DNA of 20,380 nucleotides from UBA11524 sp963590165 (GCA_963590165.1 CAVANO010000047.1:1-20380), one strand, 5' to 3'. Numbered from the stretch's first letter, positions 7,659 to 15,596 are shown. Program-made: numbers and translations. The notes: generated by a model from the sequence alone, not told the origin.

Positions 7659-8486
7659 ATGATGATTCTGTACCCCTACGGCCTTCGCAAGGCGCTGACG
7701 CTGTCCTATGATGACGGCGTGGAAACCGACATTCCGCTTGTCCGCCTGCTCGATGAATACGGCATCCGCGCGACGTTCAACCTGAACAGCGGCTTGTTTG
7801 CGCCGGAAGGCACGGTCTATCCCAAGGGACAGGTGCACCGCCGGATGACCGCCGCCGCCATCAAGGAGCTGTTCACGGACAGCCAGCACGAGGTGGCATC
7901 GCACTGCCTGACGCACGCATCACTCTCCGAACTGCCGCCTGCGCGCGTTGCCTATGAAGTGCTGGCAGACCGCGAGAACCTCGAGAACATGTTCGGCAAA
8001 ATCGTCCGCGGCCTCGCATACCCCTACGGCACGTACAGCGATGAGGCGGTTGAAGCGCTCAGAAACTGCGATGTCGCCTACGCACGCACCGTCGTGAGCA
8101 CCCATCGCTTCAGCGTCCCCACGAACTGGCTGCTGCTTCACCCGACCTGCCATCACGATGACCCGCAGCTCGATGCGCTCTGCGACCGCTTCCTCGCGAG
8201 CAAGGCACCGTTCAACCTCGAGCTTTTCTATCTCTGGGGACACAGCTATGAGTTTGAACAGCACGACAACTGGAACGTCATCCGCACTTTCTGCGAGAAG
8301 ATGAGCGGCAAGAAGGACATCTGGTACGCCACGAACATCCAGATTGTCGACTACCTGAATGCCGGACGCCAGCTCCGCACCTCTGCCAACGGGCACATCG
8401 TCTTCAATCCCACATCCACCGACATCTGGGCGGAAAACAACGGCGAAATCATCACGATTCACGCCGGTGAAACGATCAACATCTGA
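7659..8486 (+). CDS. Polysaccharide deacetylase (NodB-homology) family protein, no signal peptide
   Basis: A 275-residue carbohydrate-esterase-4-like protein. NodB motifs are LSYDDG (15-20, catalytic and metal Asp 18-19), H82-x3-H86 in ASHCLTHASL for metal binding, and RGLAYPYGTY (117-126). A C-terminal motif LWGHSYEFEQHDNW (192-205) is part of the conserved tail of this subfamily as I recall it. There is no signal peptide or membrane helix, so it should act in the cytoplasm, unlike classical peptidoglycan deacetylases. That suggests a soluble sugar or nucleotide-linked precursor as substrate, but this is inference. It starts 6 nt after the acyltransferase stop; ATG 7659 is followed at once by another ATG, and AGAAAGGA lies upstream. 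It is the last gene of the aroE operon, before a strong terminator. Confidence 0.88.
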   Translation: MMILYPYGLRKALTLSYDDGVETDIPLVRLLDEYGIRATFNLNSGLFAPEGTVYPKGQVHRRMTAAAIKELFTDSQHEVASHCLTHASLSELPPARVAYEVLADRENLENMFGKIVRGLAYPYGTYSDEAVEALRNCDVAYARTVVSTHRFSVPTNWLLLHPTCHHDDPQLDALCDRFLASKAPFNLELFYLWGHSYEFEQHDNWNVIRTFCEKMSGKKDIWYATNIQIVDYLNAGRQLRTSANGHIVFNPTSTDIWAENNGEIITIHAGETINI

Positions 8487-8492
8487 CCAATC

Positions 8493-8530
8493 CCCCTGCT
8501 TCGGCATCGTGCTGAGGCAGGGGTTTCTTA
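8493..8530 (+). terminator. Terminator of the aroE-deacetylase operon
   Basis: Arms 8493-8506 and 8510-8523 form a 14-bp stem with two G-T pairs and a 3-nt loop, followed by TTTCTTA. It begins 7 bp after the deacetylase stop. Confidence 0.85.
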
Positions 8531-8563
8531 TGGCACAAGAGGCTCTCCGCATGAGCCGTTTTA

Positions 8564-8592
8564 TTGACAATTTTCGCACAAAATTGTATAAT
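8564..8592 (+). promoter_or_regulatory. Consensus promoter for the giant activase gene
   Basis: A perfect sigma-A promoter: TTGACA (8564-8569), 17-bp spacer, TATAAT (8587-8592). Start is predicted near 8599, about 137 nt before the ATG. Confidence 0.9.
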
Positions 8593-8599
8593 TATAATG

Positions 8600-8735
8600 G
8601 TTGTATAGGCTTTCCGCATGCCTGGTGAATCCCGGCATGCGCCAGGTCAACCGATGGTTAGTCAAAAAAACGAACTCCATGCAGGCGCTTTTCGGAGGTG
8701 GCGGCGAAAGGCGGCTTGCGGATGAGGTGCTGGGT
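8600..8735 (+). promoter_or_regulatory. Structured 5' leader of the activase gene (unclassified)
   Basis: The leader folds by eye into several stems. CGCATGCC (8615-8622) pairs perfectly with GGCATGCG (8634-8641). The overlapping CCTGGTG (8621-8627) can instead pair with CGCCAGG (8640-8646, one G-T), so two exclusive folds exist. A small AACC/GGTT hairpin follows near 8650-8659. CGCTTTTCG (8686-8694) pairs with CGAAAGGCG (8705-8713), with an SD-like GAGGTG in its loop. No riboswitch class known to me matches, and no terminator with a T run is present, so any control would act on translation. No translated leader peptide is supported. Confidence 0.45.
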
Positions 8736-11700
8736 ATGGAAACGAAACCTTGTTATTATGCAGGAATCGATATCGGTTCGACCACCGTCAAGCTGGTGCT
8801 GCTCGACCGAGACGGAAAGATGCTCTGGGGCGAATACCGCCGCCACTGCGCGCATACGCAGGAGACGCTCGCCGCCATGATGCGTGCCGCCCGTGAAAAG
8901 CTCGGCATGTGCCGCGTACAGGTGCGCATGACCGGCTCGGGCGCGATTTCGCTGGCGGATGCGCTGCACGTCGGCTTCGTGCAGGAGGTCGTCGCGGTGG
9001 CGGACGCGCTGCAGCACGCTGCGCCGCAGACGGATGTTGCCATTGAGCTGGGCGGCGAGGATGCGAAGATTATTTATTTCACCGGCGGACTTGAGGAACG
9101 CATGAACGGCGTCTGCGCAGGCGGCACGGGCTCGTTCATCGACCAGATGGCGGCGCTGCTCAAGACGGATGCGCAGGGGCTCAATGAGCTGGCGAAGAAT
9201 TATGAGGAGCTGTATCCCATTGCGGCGCGGTGCGGCGTGTTTGCCAAGAGCGATATTCAGCCGCTGATTAATGAGGGCGCGGCGCGCGAGGACCTTGCAG
9301 CGTCCATCTTTCAGGCAGTCGTCAACCAGACCATTTCCGGACTCGCGTGCGGCAAACCCATCCGCGGACATGTCGCGTTTCTGGGCGGACCGCTTCACTT
9401 CCTGTCGGAGCTGCGCAGGGCGTTCATCCGCACGCTGCATCTGACGGATGAAACGGCGATTGTGCCGGAGAATTCCCACCTGTTTGCCGCGACAGGTGCC
9501 GCCATGACAGCGCTTGCGGACGGCGCGGACGATGCCGTCCCGATGGACAGTTTGCTGGAGCGCCTTGAAAACGGCGTGATGCTGACCTTCGGGCTCAAGC
9601 ACCTGCCGCCGCTTTTTGCCAATCAGGAGGAGTACACCGAATTCGTTAACCGGCATGCGCAGGCAAAGGTGCAGCGCGGCGACCTTTCCGCTTATGAAGG
9701 CAAATGCTATCTCGGCATTGACGCCGGGTCAACCACGACGAAGGTCGTCCTCATCGGCGACAAGGGCGAGTTGCTGTACAGCTTCTATGCCGGCAATTCC
9801 GGCAGCCCGATTGAAACGGCGCGAACCGCCATGCGCGAGCTGATGGACAAGATGCCGGAGAAGGCGTACATTGCGCGCTCCTGTTCCACCGGCTACGGCG
9901 AAGGCTTGCTGAAATCCGCCTTCCGCCTGGATGACGGCGAGGTCGAGACGATTGCGCACTGCACCGCCGCGGCATTCTTCGACCCGAAGGTCGACTGCGT
10001 GCTGGACATCGGCGGTCAGGACATGAAGTGCATCAAGCTCAAGAACGGCTCCGTTGATACGATTCAGCTCAACGAGGCATGCTCCTCCGGTTGCGGCAGC
10101 TTTCTGGAGAACTTCGCAAATTCAATGGGCTATACGGCGGAGGGCTTCGCGGCAGAGGCGCTGTTCGCGCCCGAACCGGTCGACCTTGGTACGCGCTGCA
10201 CCGTGTTCATGAATTCCAACGTCAAGCAGGCACAGAAACAGGGAGCAACCATTCAGGACATCAGTGCCGGTCTTGCCTGCTCGGTCATCAAGAACGCGCT
10301 GTTCAAGGTCATCAAGCTTTCCGACCCGAAGGAACTCGGTTCGCATATCGTCGTGCAAGGCGGCACCTTTCATAACAAGGCGGTGCTCCGCGCGTTTGAG
10401 CAGCTTGCAGGCGTCGAGGTCGTCTGTCCGGACATTTCCGGCATGATGGGGGCGTTCGGCGCGGCGCTGATTGCTCGTGAGCACGATGCGGACATTGCCG
10501 GCGAGCACAAGTCGAGCGTGCTGCCGTTCCAGGAGATGCTCGACCTTCGCTGGCAGACGCGCACGGCACGCTGTCAGGGCTGCACGAACCACTGCATGCT
10601 GACCGTCAGCCTCTTCCCCGGCGGACGGCGGCACATTACCGGCAACCGCTGCGAAAAGGGACTCGGACAGACCGTCAAGGGCGATCAAGCCCCGAATGTC
10701 ATGGCATACAAGCTCAAGCGGATGTTCGACTATGAGCCGCTTAGCGCCGAAAACGCACCGCGCGGCGAACTCGGCATTCCGCGCGTGCTGAACATGTATG
10801 AAAATTACCCGTTCTGGGCGACGATGCTCAAAAAGCTCGGCTTCCGCGTTGTGCTGTCGCCCGCGTCGAGCCGCACCGTATATGAAAAAGGCATGGAATC
10901 CATTCCGTCGGAAAGCGAGTGCTATCCGGCGAAGCTTGCGCACGGTCATGTGCAATGGCTGATTGATGAGGGCATCAAGACCATTTTCTATCCGAGCGTG
11001 TTCTATGAGCATCAGGAGGACATGCACACCCAGAATCACTTCAACTGCCCGATGGTCATTGCCAATCCGGAGAACATCGCCAACAACGTTGAGGACGTAA
11101 CCGAAGGGCGCGTGCGGATGCTCAAGCCGTTCCTTGCCCTGACAAGCGAAAAGGTCGCCGCGGACAACCTTGTGCGCTTCTTCCGTGAAACGGATCAGAT
11201 TCCGGAAAGCGAAGTCCGTGCGGCAGTGCATGAGGGCTGGGAGGCGCAGATTGCCGCGAAAAAGGATGTCCGCGCGGAAGGCAAAAAGGCACTCGACTGG
11301 ATGGCAGAGCACGGCAGAAAGGGCATTGTCCTTGCCGGACGCCCGTACCATGTCGACCCGGAAATCAACCACGGCATGCCGGAGATGATTGCGTCCTACA
11401 ACCTTGCGGTGCTGACCGAGGACTGTCTGCCGGATGACTTCGAAGCGGAGCATCCCCTGCGCGTGAGCGACCAGTGGGTGTACCATTCCCGGCTGTACCG
11501 CGCGGCACAGTTCGTAGCCAAGCGGAACGACCTGGAGCTGATTCAACTGAACTCCTTCGGCTGCGGGCTCGATGCCGTCACGACCGATCAGGTGTCGGAA
11601 ATCCTCGAAAAGAGCGGCAAACTGTATACGCTCATCAAGATTGACGAGGTCAACTCGCTCGGCGCGGCGCGAATCCGCGTGCGGTCGCTCCTCGCGGCGA

Positions 11701-12983
11701 TGGGTCAGCGCGAAAAGCAGCACATGACTGTCCGTCCCTGCTCCGCCGCGTATCATCGCGTCGAATACACGCGTGAAATGCAGCGCGAAGGCTATACCAT
11801 CCTTGCACCGAACATGTCGCCGATTCACTTCCGCTTGCTGCAGCCGGTCATGGAAAAGGGCGGCTACCACATCGTCATGCTGCAGAACGACTCGCGCTCC
11901 GCCATCGATACGGGTCTGCGGTTCGTCAACAACGATGCATGCTATCCGTCCATCATCACCGTCGGGCAAATGATGGAGGCGGTGCTGTCCGGCAAGTACG
12001 ACACGAACCGCCTTGCGCTCGCCATGACACAGACCGGCGGTTGCTGCCGTGCGAGCAATTACGTCGGATTCATCCGCCGTGCGCTGGAAAAGGCGAACCT
12101 CGGGCACATTCCTGTCATTTCCGTCAACGCCAACGGCATGGAAACGAATGCGGGCTTCCGCTTCTCGATGCCGATGCTGCTCGGTGCCGCGCAATCAATC
12201 GTCCTGGGCGACCTGCTGATGCGCTGCCTGTACCGCGTCCGCCCGTATGAAAAGGAAGAAGGCAGCGCGAAACGTTTAGCCGAGGAATGGTCGGAAAAGT
12301 GCATTGACTTCCTCGTGAACGGTCACGGGCATTACGGCGAAGTCTGCCGTCAACTGGTGGAAGCCTTTGATACGCTGCCCATCCATGAGGACATGAAAAA
12401 GCCGCGCGTGGGCATTGTCGGCGAAATCCTTGTCAAATACATGCCGGTGGCAAACAATCATCTCGTTGACCTGCTGGAATCAGAGGGCGCCGAAGCGGTT
12501 GTGCCTGACCTGATGGACTTCATGAATTACTCCGTCTACAACGGCAAATTCAAGCACGAATACCTCGGCAAGGGCTGGACGAGTGAGGCGTGCGCGATTT
12601 TCGGCGTGAAGGGCATCCGCATGCTCCGCCGACCTGCGCTCAAGGCGCTTGCCGATTCGAAGCGCTTCGAGCCGCCCATGCCGATTGAGCAAATTGCCGA
12701 TCTCGCCGAGCCGCTGCTGTCGCTGGGCAACCAATACGGCGAAGGCTGGTTCCTGACCGGCGAAATGGCGGAGCTGCTCTGCACGGGCGTGCCGAACATC
12801 ATCTGCATTCAGCCGTTTGCGTGCCTGCCGAACCACGTCGTCGGCAAGGGCGTGATCAAGAAGCTGCGCAAGACCTATCCGCAAGCCAACATCTGCGCAG
12901 TTGACTTTGACCCCGGTGCCAGCGAGGTGAACCAGCTCAACCGCGTCAAGCTGATGCTGTCCGCGGCGAAGAAGAATCTGTAA
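8736..12983 (+). CDS. Giant acyl-CoA dehydratase activase / 2-hydroxyacyl-CoA dehydratase-related fusion protein
   Basis: A 1,415-residue multidomain protein. Two BadF/BcrA-type ASKHA ATPase domains occur in tandem. The first starts at YAGIDIGSTTVKLVLLD (8-24), has ELGGEDAKI (104-112) and places C127 (NGVCAGGTGSF) and C166 (ARCGVF) where activases bind a shared [4Fe-4S] cluster. The second starts at YLGIDAGSTTTKVVLI (325-340), with DIGGQDMK (424-431), C449 and C453 (NEACSSGCGSF) and C488. Then comes a DUF2229-type region with a cysteine cluster CQGCTNHC (613-620) and C639, followed by a long dehydratase-subunit-related C-terminus. Activases use ATP to inject an electron into 2-hydroxyacyl-CoA dehydratases; this fusion is common in Clostridia, but its substrate is unknown to me. 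ATG 8736 is 6 nt after GAGGTG; the frame is open back to 8601, at the transcription start. No separate dehydratase or CoA-transferase lies nearby. Confidence 0.9.
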   Translation: METKPCYYAGIDIGSTTVKLVLLDRDGKMLWGEYRRHCAHTQETLAAMMRAAREKLGMCRVQVRMTGSGAISLADALHVGFVQEVVAVADALQHAAPQTDVAIELGGEDAKIIYFTGGLEERMNGVCAGGTGSFIDQMAALLKTDAQGLNELAKNYEELYPIAARCGVFAKSDIQPLINEGAAREDLAASIFQAVVNQTISGLACGKPIRGHVAFLGGPLHFLSELRRAFIRTLHLTDETAIVPENSHLFAATGAAMTALADGADDAVPMDSLLERLENGVMLTFGLKHLPPLFANQEEYTEFVNRHAQAKVQRGDLSAYEGKCYLGIDAGSTTTKVVLIGDKGELLYSFYAGNSGSPIETARTAMRELMDKMPEKAYIARSCSTGYGEGLLKSAFRLDDGEVETIAHCTAAAFFDPKVDCVLDIGGQDMKCIKLKNGSVDTIQLNEACSSGCGSFLENFANSMGYTAEGFAAEALFAPEPVDLGTRCTVFMNSNVKQAQKQGATIQDISAGLACSVIKNALFKVIKLSDPKELGSHIVVQGGTFHNKAVLRAFEQLAGVEVVCPDISGMMGAFGAALIAREHDADIAGEHKSSVLPFQEMLDLRWQTRTARCQGCTNHCMLTVSLFPGGRRHITGNRCEKGLGQTVKGDQAPNVMAYKLKRMFDYEPLSAENAPRGELGIPRVLNMYENYPFWATMLKKLGFRVVLSPASSRTVYEKGMESIPSESECYPAKLAHGHVQWLIDEGIKTIFYPSVFYEHQEDMHTQNHFNCPMVIANPENIANNVEDVTEGRVRMLKPFLALTSEKVAADNLVRFFRETDQIPESEVRAAVHEGWEAQIAAKKDVRAEGKKALDWMAEHGRKGIVLAGRPYHVDPEINHGMPEMIASYNLAVLTEDCLPDDFEAEHPLRVSDQWVYHSRLYRAAQFVAKRNDLELIQLNSFGCGLDAVTTDQVSEILEKSGKLYTLIKIDEVNSLGAARIRVRSLLAAMGQREKQHMTVRPCSAAYHRVEYTREMQREGYTILAPNMSPIHFRLLQPVMEKGGYHIVMLQNDSRSAIDTGLRFVNNDACYPSIITVGQMMEAVLSGKYDTNRLALAMTQTGGCCRASNYVGFIRRALEKANLGHIPVISVNANGMETNAGFRFSMPMLLGAAQSIVLGDLLMRCLYRVRPYEKEEGSAKRLAEEWSEKCIDFLVNGHGHYGEVCRQLVEAFDTLPIHEDMKKPRVGIVGEILVKYMPVANNHLVDLLESEGAEAVVPDLMDFMNYSVYNGKFKHEYLGKGWTSEACAIFGVKGIRMLRRPALKALADSKRFEPPMPIEQIADLAEPLLSLGNQYGEGWFLTGEMAELLCTGVPNIICIQPFACLPNHVVGKGVIKKLRKTYPQANICAVDFDPGASEVNQLNRVKLMLSAAKKNL

Positions 12984-13023
12984 GGGAGCCTCCCTGACTC
13001 CTTTCAGGCATGCAAAAATCAGA

Positions 13024-13052
13024 TTGACAAATTCCCCGATTTGTTCTATAAT
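13024..13052 (+). promoter_or_regulatory. Consensus promoter for the DUF2798 gene
   Basis: TTGACA (13024-13029), 17-bp spacer, TATAAT (13047-13052): a perfect match with ideal spacing. Start is expected near 13059, giving a ~113-nt leader. Confidence 0.9.
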
Positions 13053-13093
13053 ATTCACGATTCATCCGGAAAAGCCGATGAATCCTGAATATT
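13050..13093. repeat. Long inverted repeat over the -10 and start site of the DUF2798 gene
   Basis: AATATTCA-C-GATTCATC (13050-13066) is the reverse complement of GATGAATC-C-TGAATATT (13077-13093) except for one C-C mismatch: 16 paired bases around a 10-nt centre. The left arm overlaps the last bases of the -10. As DNA it could be a repressor operator; as RNA the transcript would begin with the inner 8-bp stem. Either role is inferred. Confidence 0.6.
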
Positions 13094-13102
13094 TGATGAC
13101 AC

Positions 13103-13146
13103 AAAATGTCGCTTCACTGCTGTCTTGACGGTGAGGCGGCATTTTT
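13103..13146 (+). terminator. Hairpin terminator inside the DUF2798 leader (possible attenuator)
   Basis: Arms 13103-13119 and 13129-13145 form a 17-bp stem with three G-T pairs and a 9-nt loop, ending in TTTTT. It lies downstream of the promoter at 13024 and 9 bp before the ribosome site AAGGAGG (13155-13161). It may end transcripts early, and may also end read-through from the activase gene, which has only weak hairpins of its own at 12984-13010. Confidence 0.7.
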
Positions 13147-13171
13147 GCGTCTATAAGGAGGAAAAAAAACA

Positions 13172-13633
13172 ATGCCCCAGACAAAGCCGCAATCCATTTT
13201 CTTCACCGCCATCACCGCGTGGATGATGGTATACGTCATGACCGTGTATAATACTGCCATGGCGATGGGTTCCTTCACGAACCAGACGTTCCTCATCGCC
13301 CTGTGCGATATGTGGGTCGAATTTGTCCTCATCGCGCTGTGTGCGTACTTCATTTCCGGCCCGATTGCCAAGAAGCTGGCGTTCAAGGTCGTCAAGCCCA
13401 CCGACCGCCCGATTGCAATCATCTTTGCCATCCAGACCTTCACGGTGATTTGCCAGGTTGCGCTGGCAAGCATCCTCGGCGTGTGGCACGGCGATGGCTT
13501 CACGGCGAATTTCATCCCGGATTACCTGACCTGCTACTGCAAGAACTTCATCATGGCGCTGCCTGTGCAGCTGATTGTGGTGGGACCGCTGGCAAGGAAG
13601 ATTTTCCGCACGGTGTTCCGCGTGAAGGCTTAA
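13172..13633 (+). CDS. DUF2798 family four-helix membrane protein
   Basis: A 153-residue membrane protein with four predicted helices (about 10-30, 45-65, 82-103 and 125-145). It reads as a tandem duplication of a two-helix unit: each half ends with a similar motif, SGPIAKKLAFKV (62-73) and VGPLARKIFRTV (137-148). This matches the DUF2798 family as I know it, whose function is unknown. There is no catalytic motif. ATG 13172 has AAGGAGG 10 nt upstream. The gene is a single-gene unit with its own strong promoter, an inverted repeat at the start site and a terminator both inside the leader and after the gene, so its expression is probably tightly switched. Family assignment is fairly good; the role is open. 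Confidence 0.82.
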   Translation: MPQTKPQSIFFTAITAWMMVYVMTVYNTAMAMGSFTNQTFLIALCDMWVEFVLIALCAYFISGPIAKKLAFKVVKPTDRPIAIIFAIQTFTVICQVALASILGVWHGDGFTANFIPDYLTCYCKNFIMALPVQLIVVGPLARKIFRTVFRVKA

Positions 13634-13648
13634 TTGAAAAGAAGAAGA

Positions 13649-13690
13649 AACAGGGATGTGCTGAGAATTCGTCGGCGCACCCTGTTTTTT
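13649..13690 (+). terminator. Terminator after the DUF2798 gene
   Basis: Arms 13649-13664 and 13672-13686 pair as AACAGGG/CCCTGTT plus TGTGCTGA/TCGGCGCA with one bulged A, a 7-nt loop and a run of six T (13685-13690). Confidence 0.87.
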
Positions 13691-13738
13691 GTTTGATAAT
13701 TTTATGGCAGGACGATTGCTTTTTCACGTAAAATTCTG

Positions 13739-13767
13739 TTGAAAAGCAGATGAAGATGTGGTAAAGT
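13739..13767 (+). promoter_or_regulatory. Promoter for the Na/Pi cotransporter gene
   Basis: TTGAAA (13739-13744), 17-bp spacer, TAAAGT (13762-13767). Leader is ~75 nt to ATG 13848. Just upstream TTCACGT and TTCTGTT begin 11 bp apart (13723 and 13734), reminiscent of Pho boxes but too degenerate to call. Confidence 0.6.
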
Positions 13768-13847
13768 ATTTGTGTATGTGTTTTTCCGCACGGCGGACAG
13801 ACGGGCTGACCGATGCAGGCAGCCTACACTGGAGGAAACAAACAACC

Positions 13848-15479
13848 ATGACCATCATGAATGTCTTCGCCCTGTTCGGCGGCCTGGGACTCTTCCTGTA
13901 CGGCATGCAAATAATGAGCGATGCGCTGGAAAAGGCAGCAGGTACAAAGCTCAAGCGCCTGCTGGGCATGATTACGCACAACCGCCTGCTGGCGATGCTC
14001 GCGGGCGTTGCGATTACCGCGCTCGTGCAGTCCTCCTCCGCGACAACCGTTATGGTCGTCGGCTTCGTCAATGCCGGATTGCTCTCGCTGACGCAGGCAA
14101 TCGGCGTCATCATGGGCGCGAACATCGGCACAACGATGACATCGCTGCTTCTGTCCATTCAGATTGACTTCGGCGCGATTTTTACGTGCCTGGGCCTGGT
14201 ACTCTCCATCCTGCCGGAAAAGTACAAGACGGCGAAACAGTTCGGCACCATCTCGATGGGGCTTGGCATCCTGTTTATCGGTATGGATGCCATGTCCTCT
14301 TCCATGGAGCCGCTGCGTGAATATGAGGGCTTCCGCAATGCCATCGCGTCCATCAGCAATCCGCTTGTCGGGGTGCTGATTGGTGCCGGCATCACGGCGA
14401 TTCTGCAGTCCTCCGCCGCGAGCATCGGCATCCTGCAGACGCTTGCCGCACAGGGACTCATTGGCCTGGACAGCTCGATTTTCATCCTCTTCGGTCAGAA
14501 CATCGGCACATGCGTGACCGCGCTGCTGGCGTGCCCCGGCACGAATGCCACCGCAAAGCGCGCCGCACTGGTGCATTTGCTCTTCAACGTCATCGGCACG
14601 GTGATTTTCGTCATCATCGCGTGCTGCCTGCCGCTTGCTCATTGGGTGGAGGCGCTTTCGCCCGACAACCTCAAGCTGCAGATTTCCATTGTCCATATCA
14701 TCTTCAACGTCACGACAACCGCGCTCCTGCTGCCGACGGCGAAGTGGCTGGAGAAGCTTGCCTGCCTGCTCATCAAGGGTGACGACGACAAGCAGTCGGA
14801 GAGCATGAAGCTTGTGTATTTCGACCGCCGCATGCTCAAGACGCCTTCCATCGCTGCAGCGCAGATTTTCAACGAGGTGCAGCGCATGGGCACCATCGCA
14901 AAGACCAATTTCCAGCTTGCGATGGAATGCTTCAGCGAATACGATGAGAAGAAGGAAAAAGAACTGATGCGGAACGAGGAAGTGCTTGACTTCCTGAACC
15001 GCGAAATTACCGACACGCTGGTTGACATCAAGGGGCTTGACCTGCCTGAAAAGGACGCGCACCTTGTCGGCTCGCTGTTCCACGTCGTCAACGACATGGA
15101 GCGCATCGGCGACCACAGCCAGAACATCCTTGAATCCGCGCAGCTCAAGAAGCAGGACGACGTGAAGTTCTCGCCCAAGGCGATTCAGGAGCTTGACACC
15201 CTGTCGACCCTGGTCAGCGCACAGCTCCAGCGCTCGCTTGACCTCTTCAAGGCACAGGCGACCGACAACAAGCTGATTAACGAGGTCGAAGGCGTCGAAG
15301 AGAACATCGACGTAACGACCGAATCGCTCCGCACGCATCATATGGATCGGCTGAAGAACCATAAGTGCTCTGCGAAGAACGGCATGATTTATCTGGATAT
15401 GCTGACGAATCTCGAACGAATCGGTGACCATGCGGAGAATATCGCCACCGCCGCAACAAAGGCAGCGGTTGCCAACTGA
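13848..15479 (+). CDS. Na+/phosphate cotransporter family protein with C-terminal PhoU-like domain
   Basis: A 543-residue membrane protein of the NptA/PhoU type, predicted to import phosphate with sodium across the cell membrane. The transport part holds the inverted repeat pair of the family: QSSSATTVMVVGFVNAG (61-77) with GANIGTTMTS (90-99), and QSSAASIGILQTLAAQG (187-203) with GQNIGTCVTA (216-225). After the last helix, around residue 310, a cytoplasmic helical region to the C-terminus resembles two PhoU-like three-helix bundles; MERIGDHSQNI and LERIGDHAENI are the repeated PhoU metal-site motifs. The frame is open from a GTG at 13758, but that lies inside the promoter; ATG 13848 follows GGAGG (13831-13835) by 12 nt. 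It is a single-gene unit. Some relatives carry other anions, so phosphate is the likely rather than proven substrate. Confidence 0.93.
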   Translation: MTIMNVFALFGGLGLFLYGMQIMSDALEKAAGTKLKRLLGMITHNRLLAMLAGVAITALVQSSSATTVMVVGFVNAGLLSLTQAIGVIMGANIGTTMTSLLLSIQIDFGAIFTCLGLVLSILPEKYKTAKQFGTISMGLGILFIGMDAMSSSMEPLREYEGFRNAIASISNPLVGVLIGAGITAILQSSAASIGILQTLAAQGLIGLDSSIFILFGQNIGTCVTALLACPGTNATAKRAALVHLLFNVIGTVIFVIIACCLPLAHWVEALSPDNLKLQISIVHIIFNVTTTALLLPTAKWLEKLACLLIKGDDDKQSESMKLVYFDRRMLKTPSIAAAQIFNEVQRMGTIAKTNFQLAMECFSEYDEKKEKELMRNEEVLDFLNREITDTLVDIKGLDLPEKDAHLVGSLFHVVNDMERIGDHSQNILESAQLKKQDDVKFSPKAIQELDTLSTLVSAQLQRSLDLFKAQATDNKLINEVEGVEENIDVTTESLRTHHMDRLKNHKCSAKNGMIYLDMLTNLERIGDHAENIATAATKAAVAN

Positions 15480-15501
15480 TCAAGAAAATAGGGAATACAG
15501 A

Positions 15502-15533
15502 ACAGGCGAAGGCTGCGGTCTTCGACTGTTTTC
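15502..15533 (+). terminator. Terminator after the Na/Pi gene
   Basis: ACAG-g-CGAAG (15502-15511) pairs with CTTCG-a-CTGT (15520-15529), 9 pairs with one mismatch, an 8-nt loop and TTTC tail; 22 bp after the stop. Confidence 0.65.
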
Positions 15534-15596
15534 ATGACAGATGGGCGCTTCGCAGTGCGAAAACTCTGCAACAGTGGGCATCAATCGCTGAATTAA

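Noticed and set aside
8601..8735. A 45-codon N-terminal extension of the activase from a TTG
   Set aside because: The TTG lies at the predicted transcription start, leaving no room for a ribosome site, and the conserved ATPase domain begins just after ATG 8736, which has a proper ribosome site.
8600..8735. Match of the activase leader to cobalamin, c-di-GMP or SRP RNA
   Set aside because: Short fragments such as GGTGAATCCC and ACCGATGG resemble parts of those RNAs, but the defining conserved blocks (for example the B12 box or the SRP GGAAG loop) are missing.
10122..12194. A 690-codon minus-strand open frame inside the activase gene
   Set aside because: It is a shadow of a very convincing plus-strand gene: Arg/His/Val-rich with no recognisable domain, as expected from the complementary frame of GC-rich coding DNA. 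The same holds for the long antisense frames at 2373-3584, 6405-7625, 13824-15431 and 15903-18233.
13053..13171. Fluoride or preQ1 riboswitch before the DUF2798 gene
   Set aside because: The size suits a small aptamer, but I could not find the conserved bases of either class, and the gene product is not a known fluoride or preQ1 target.
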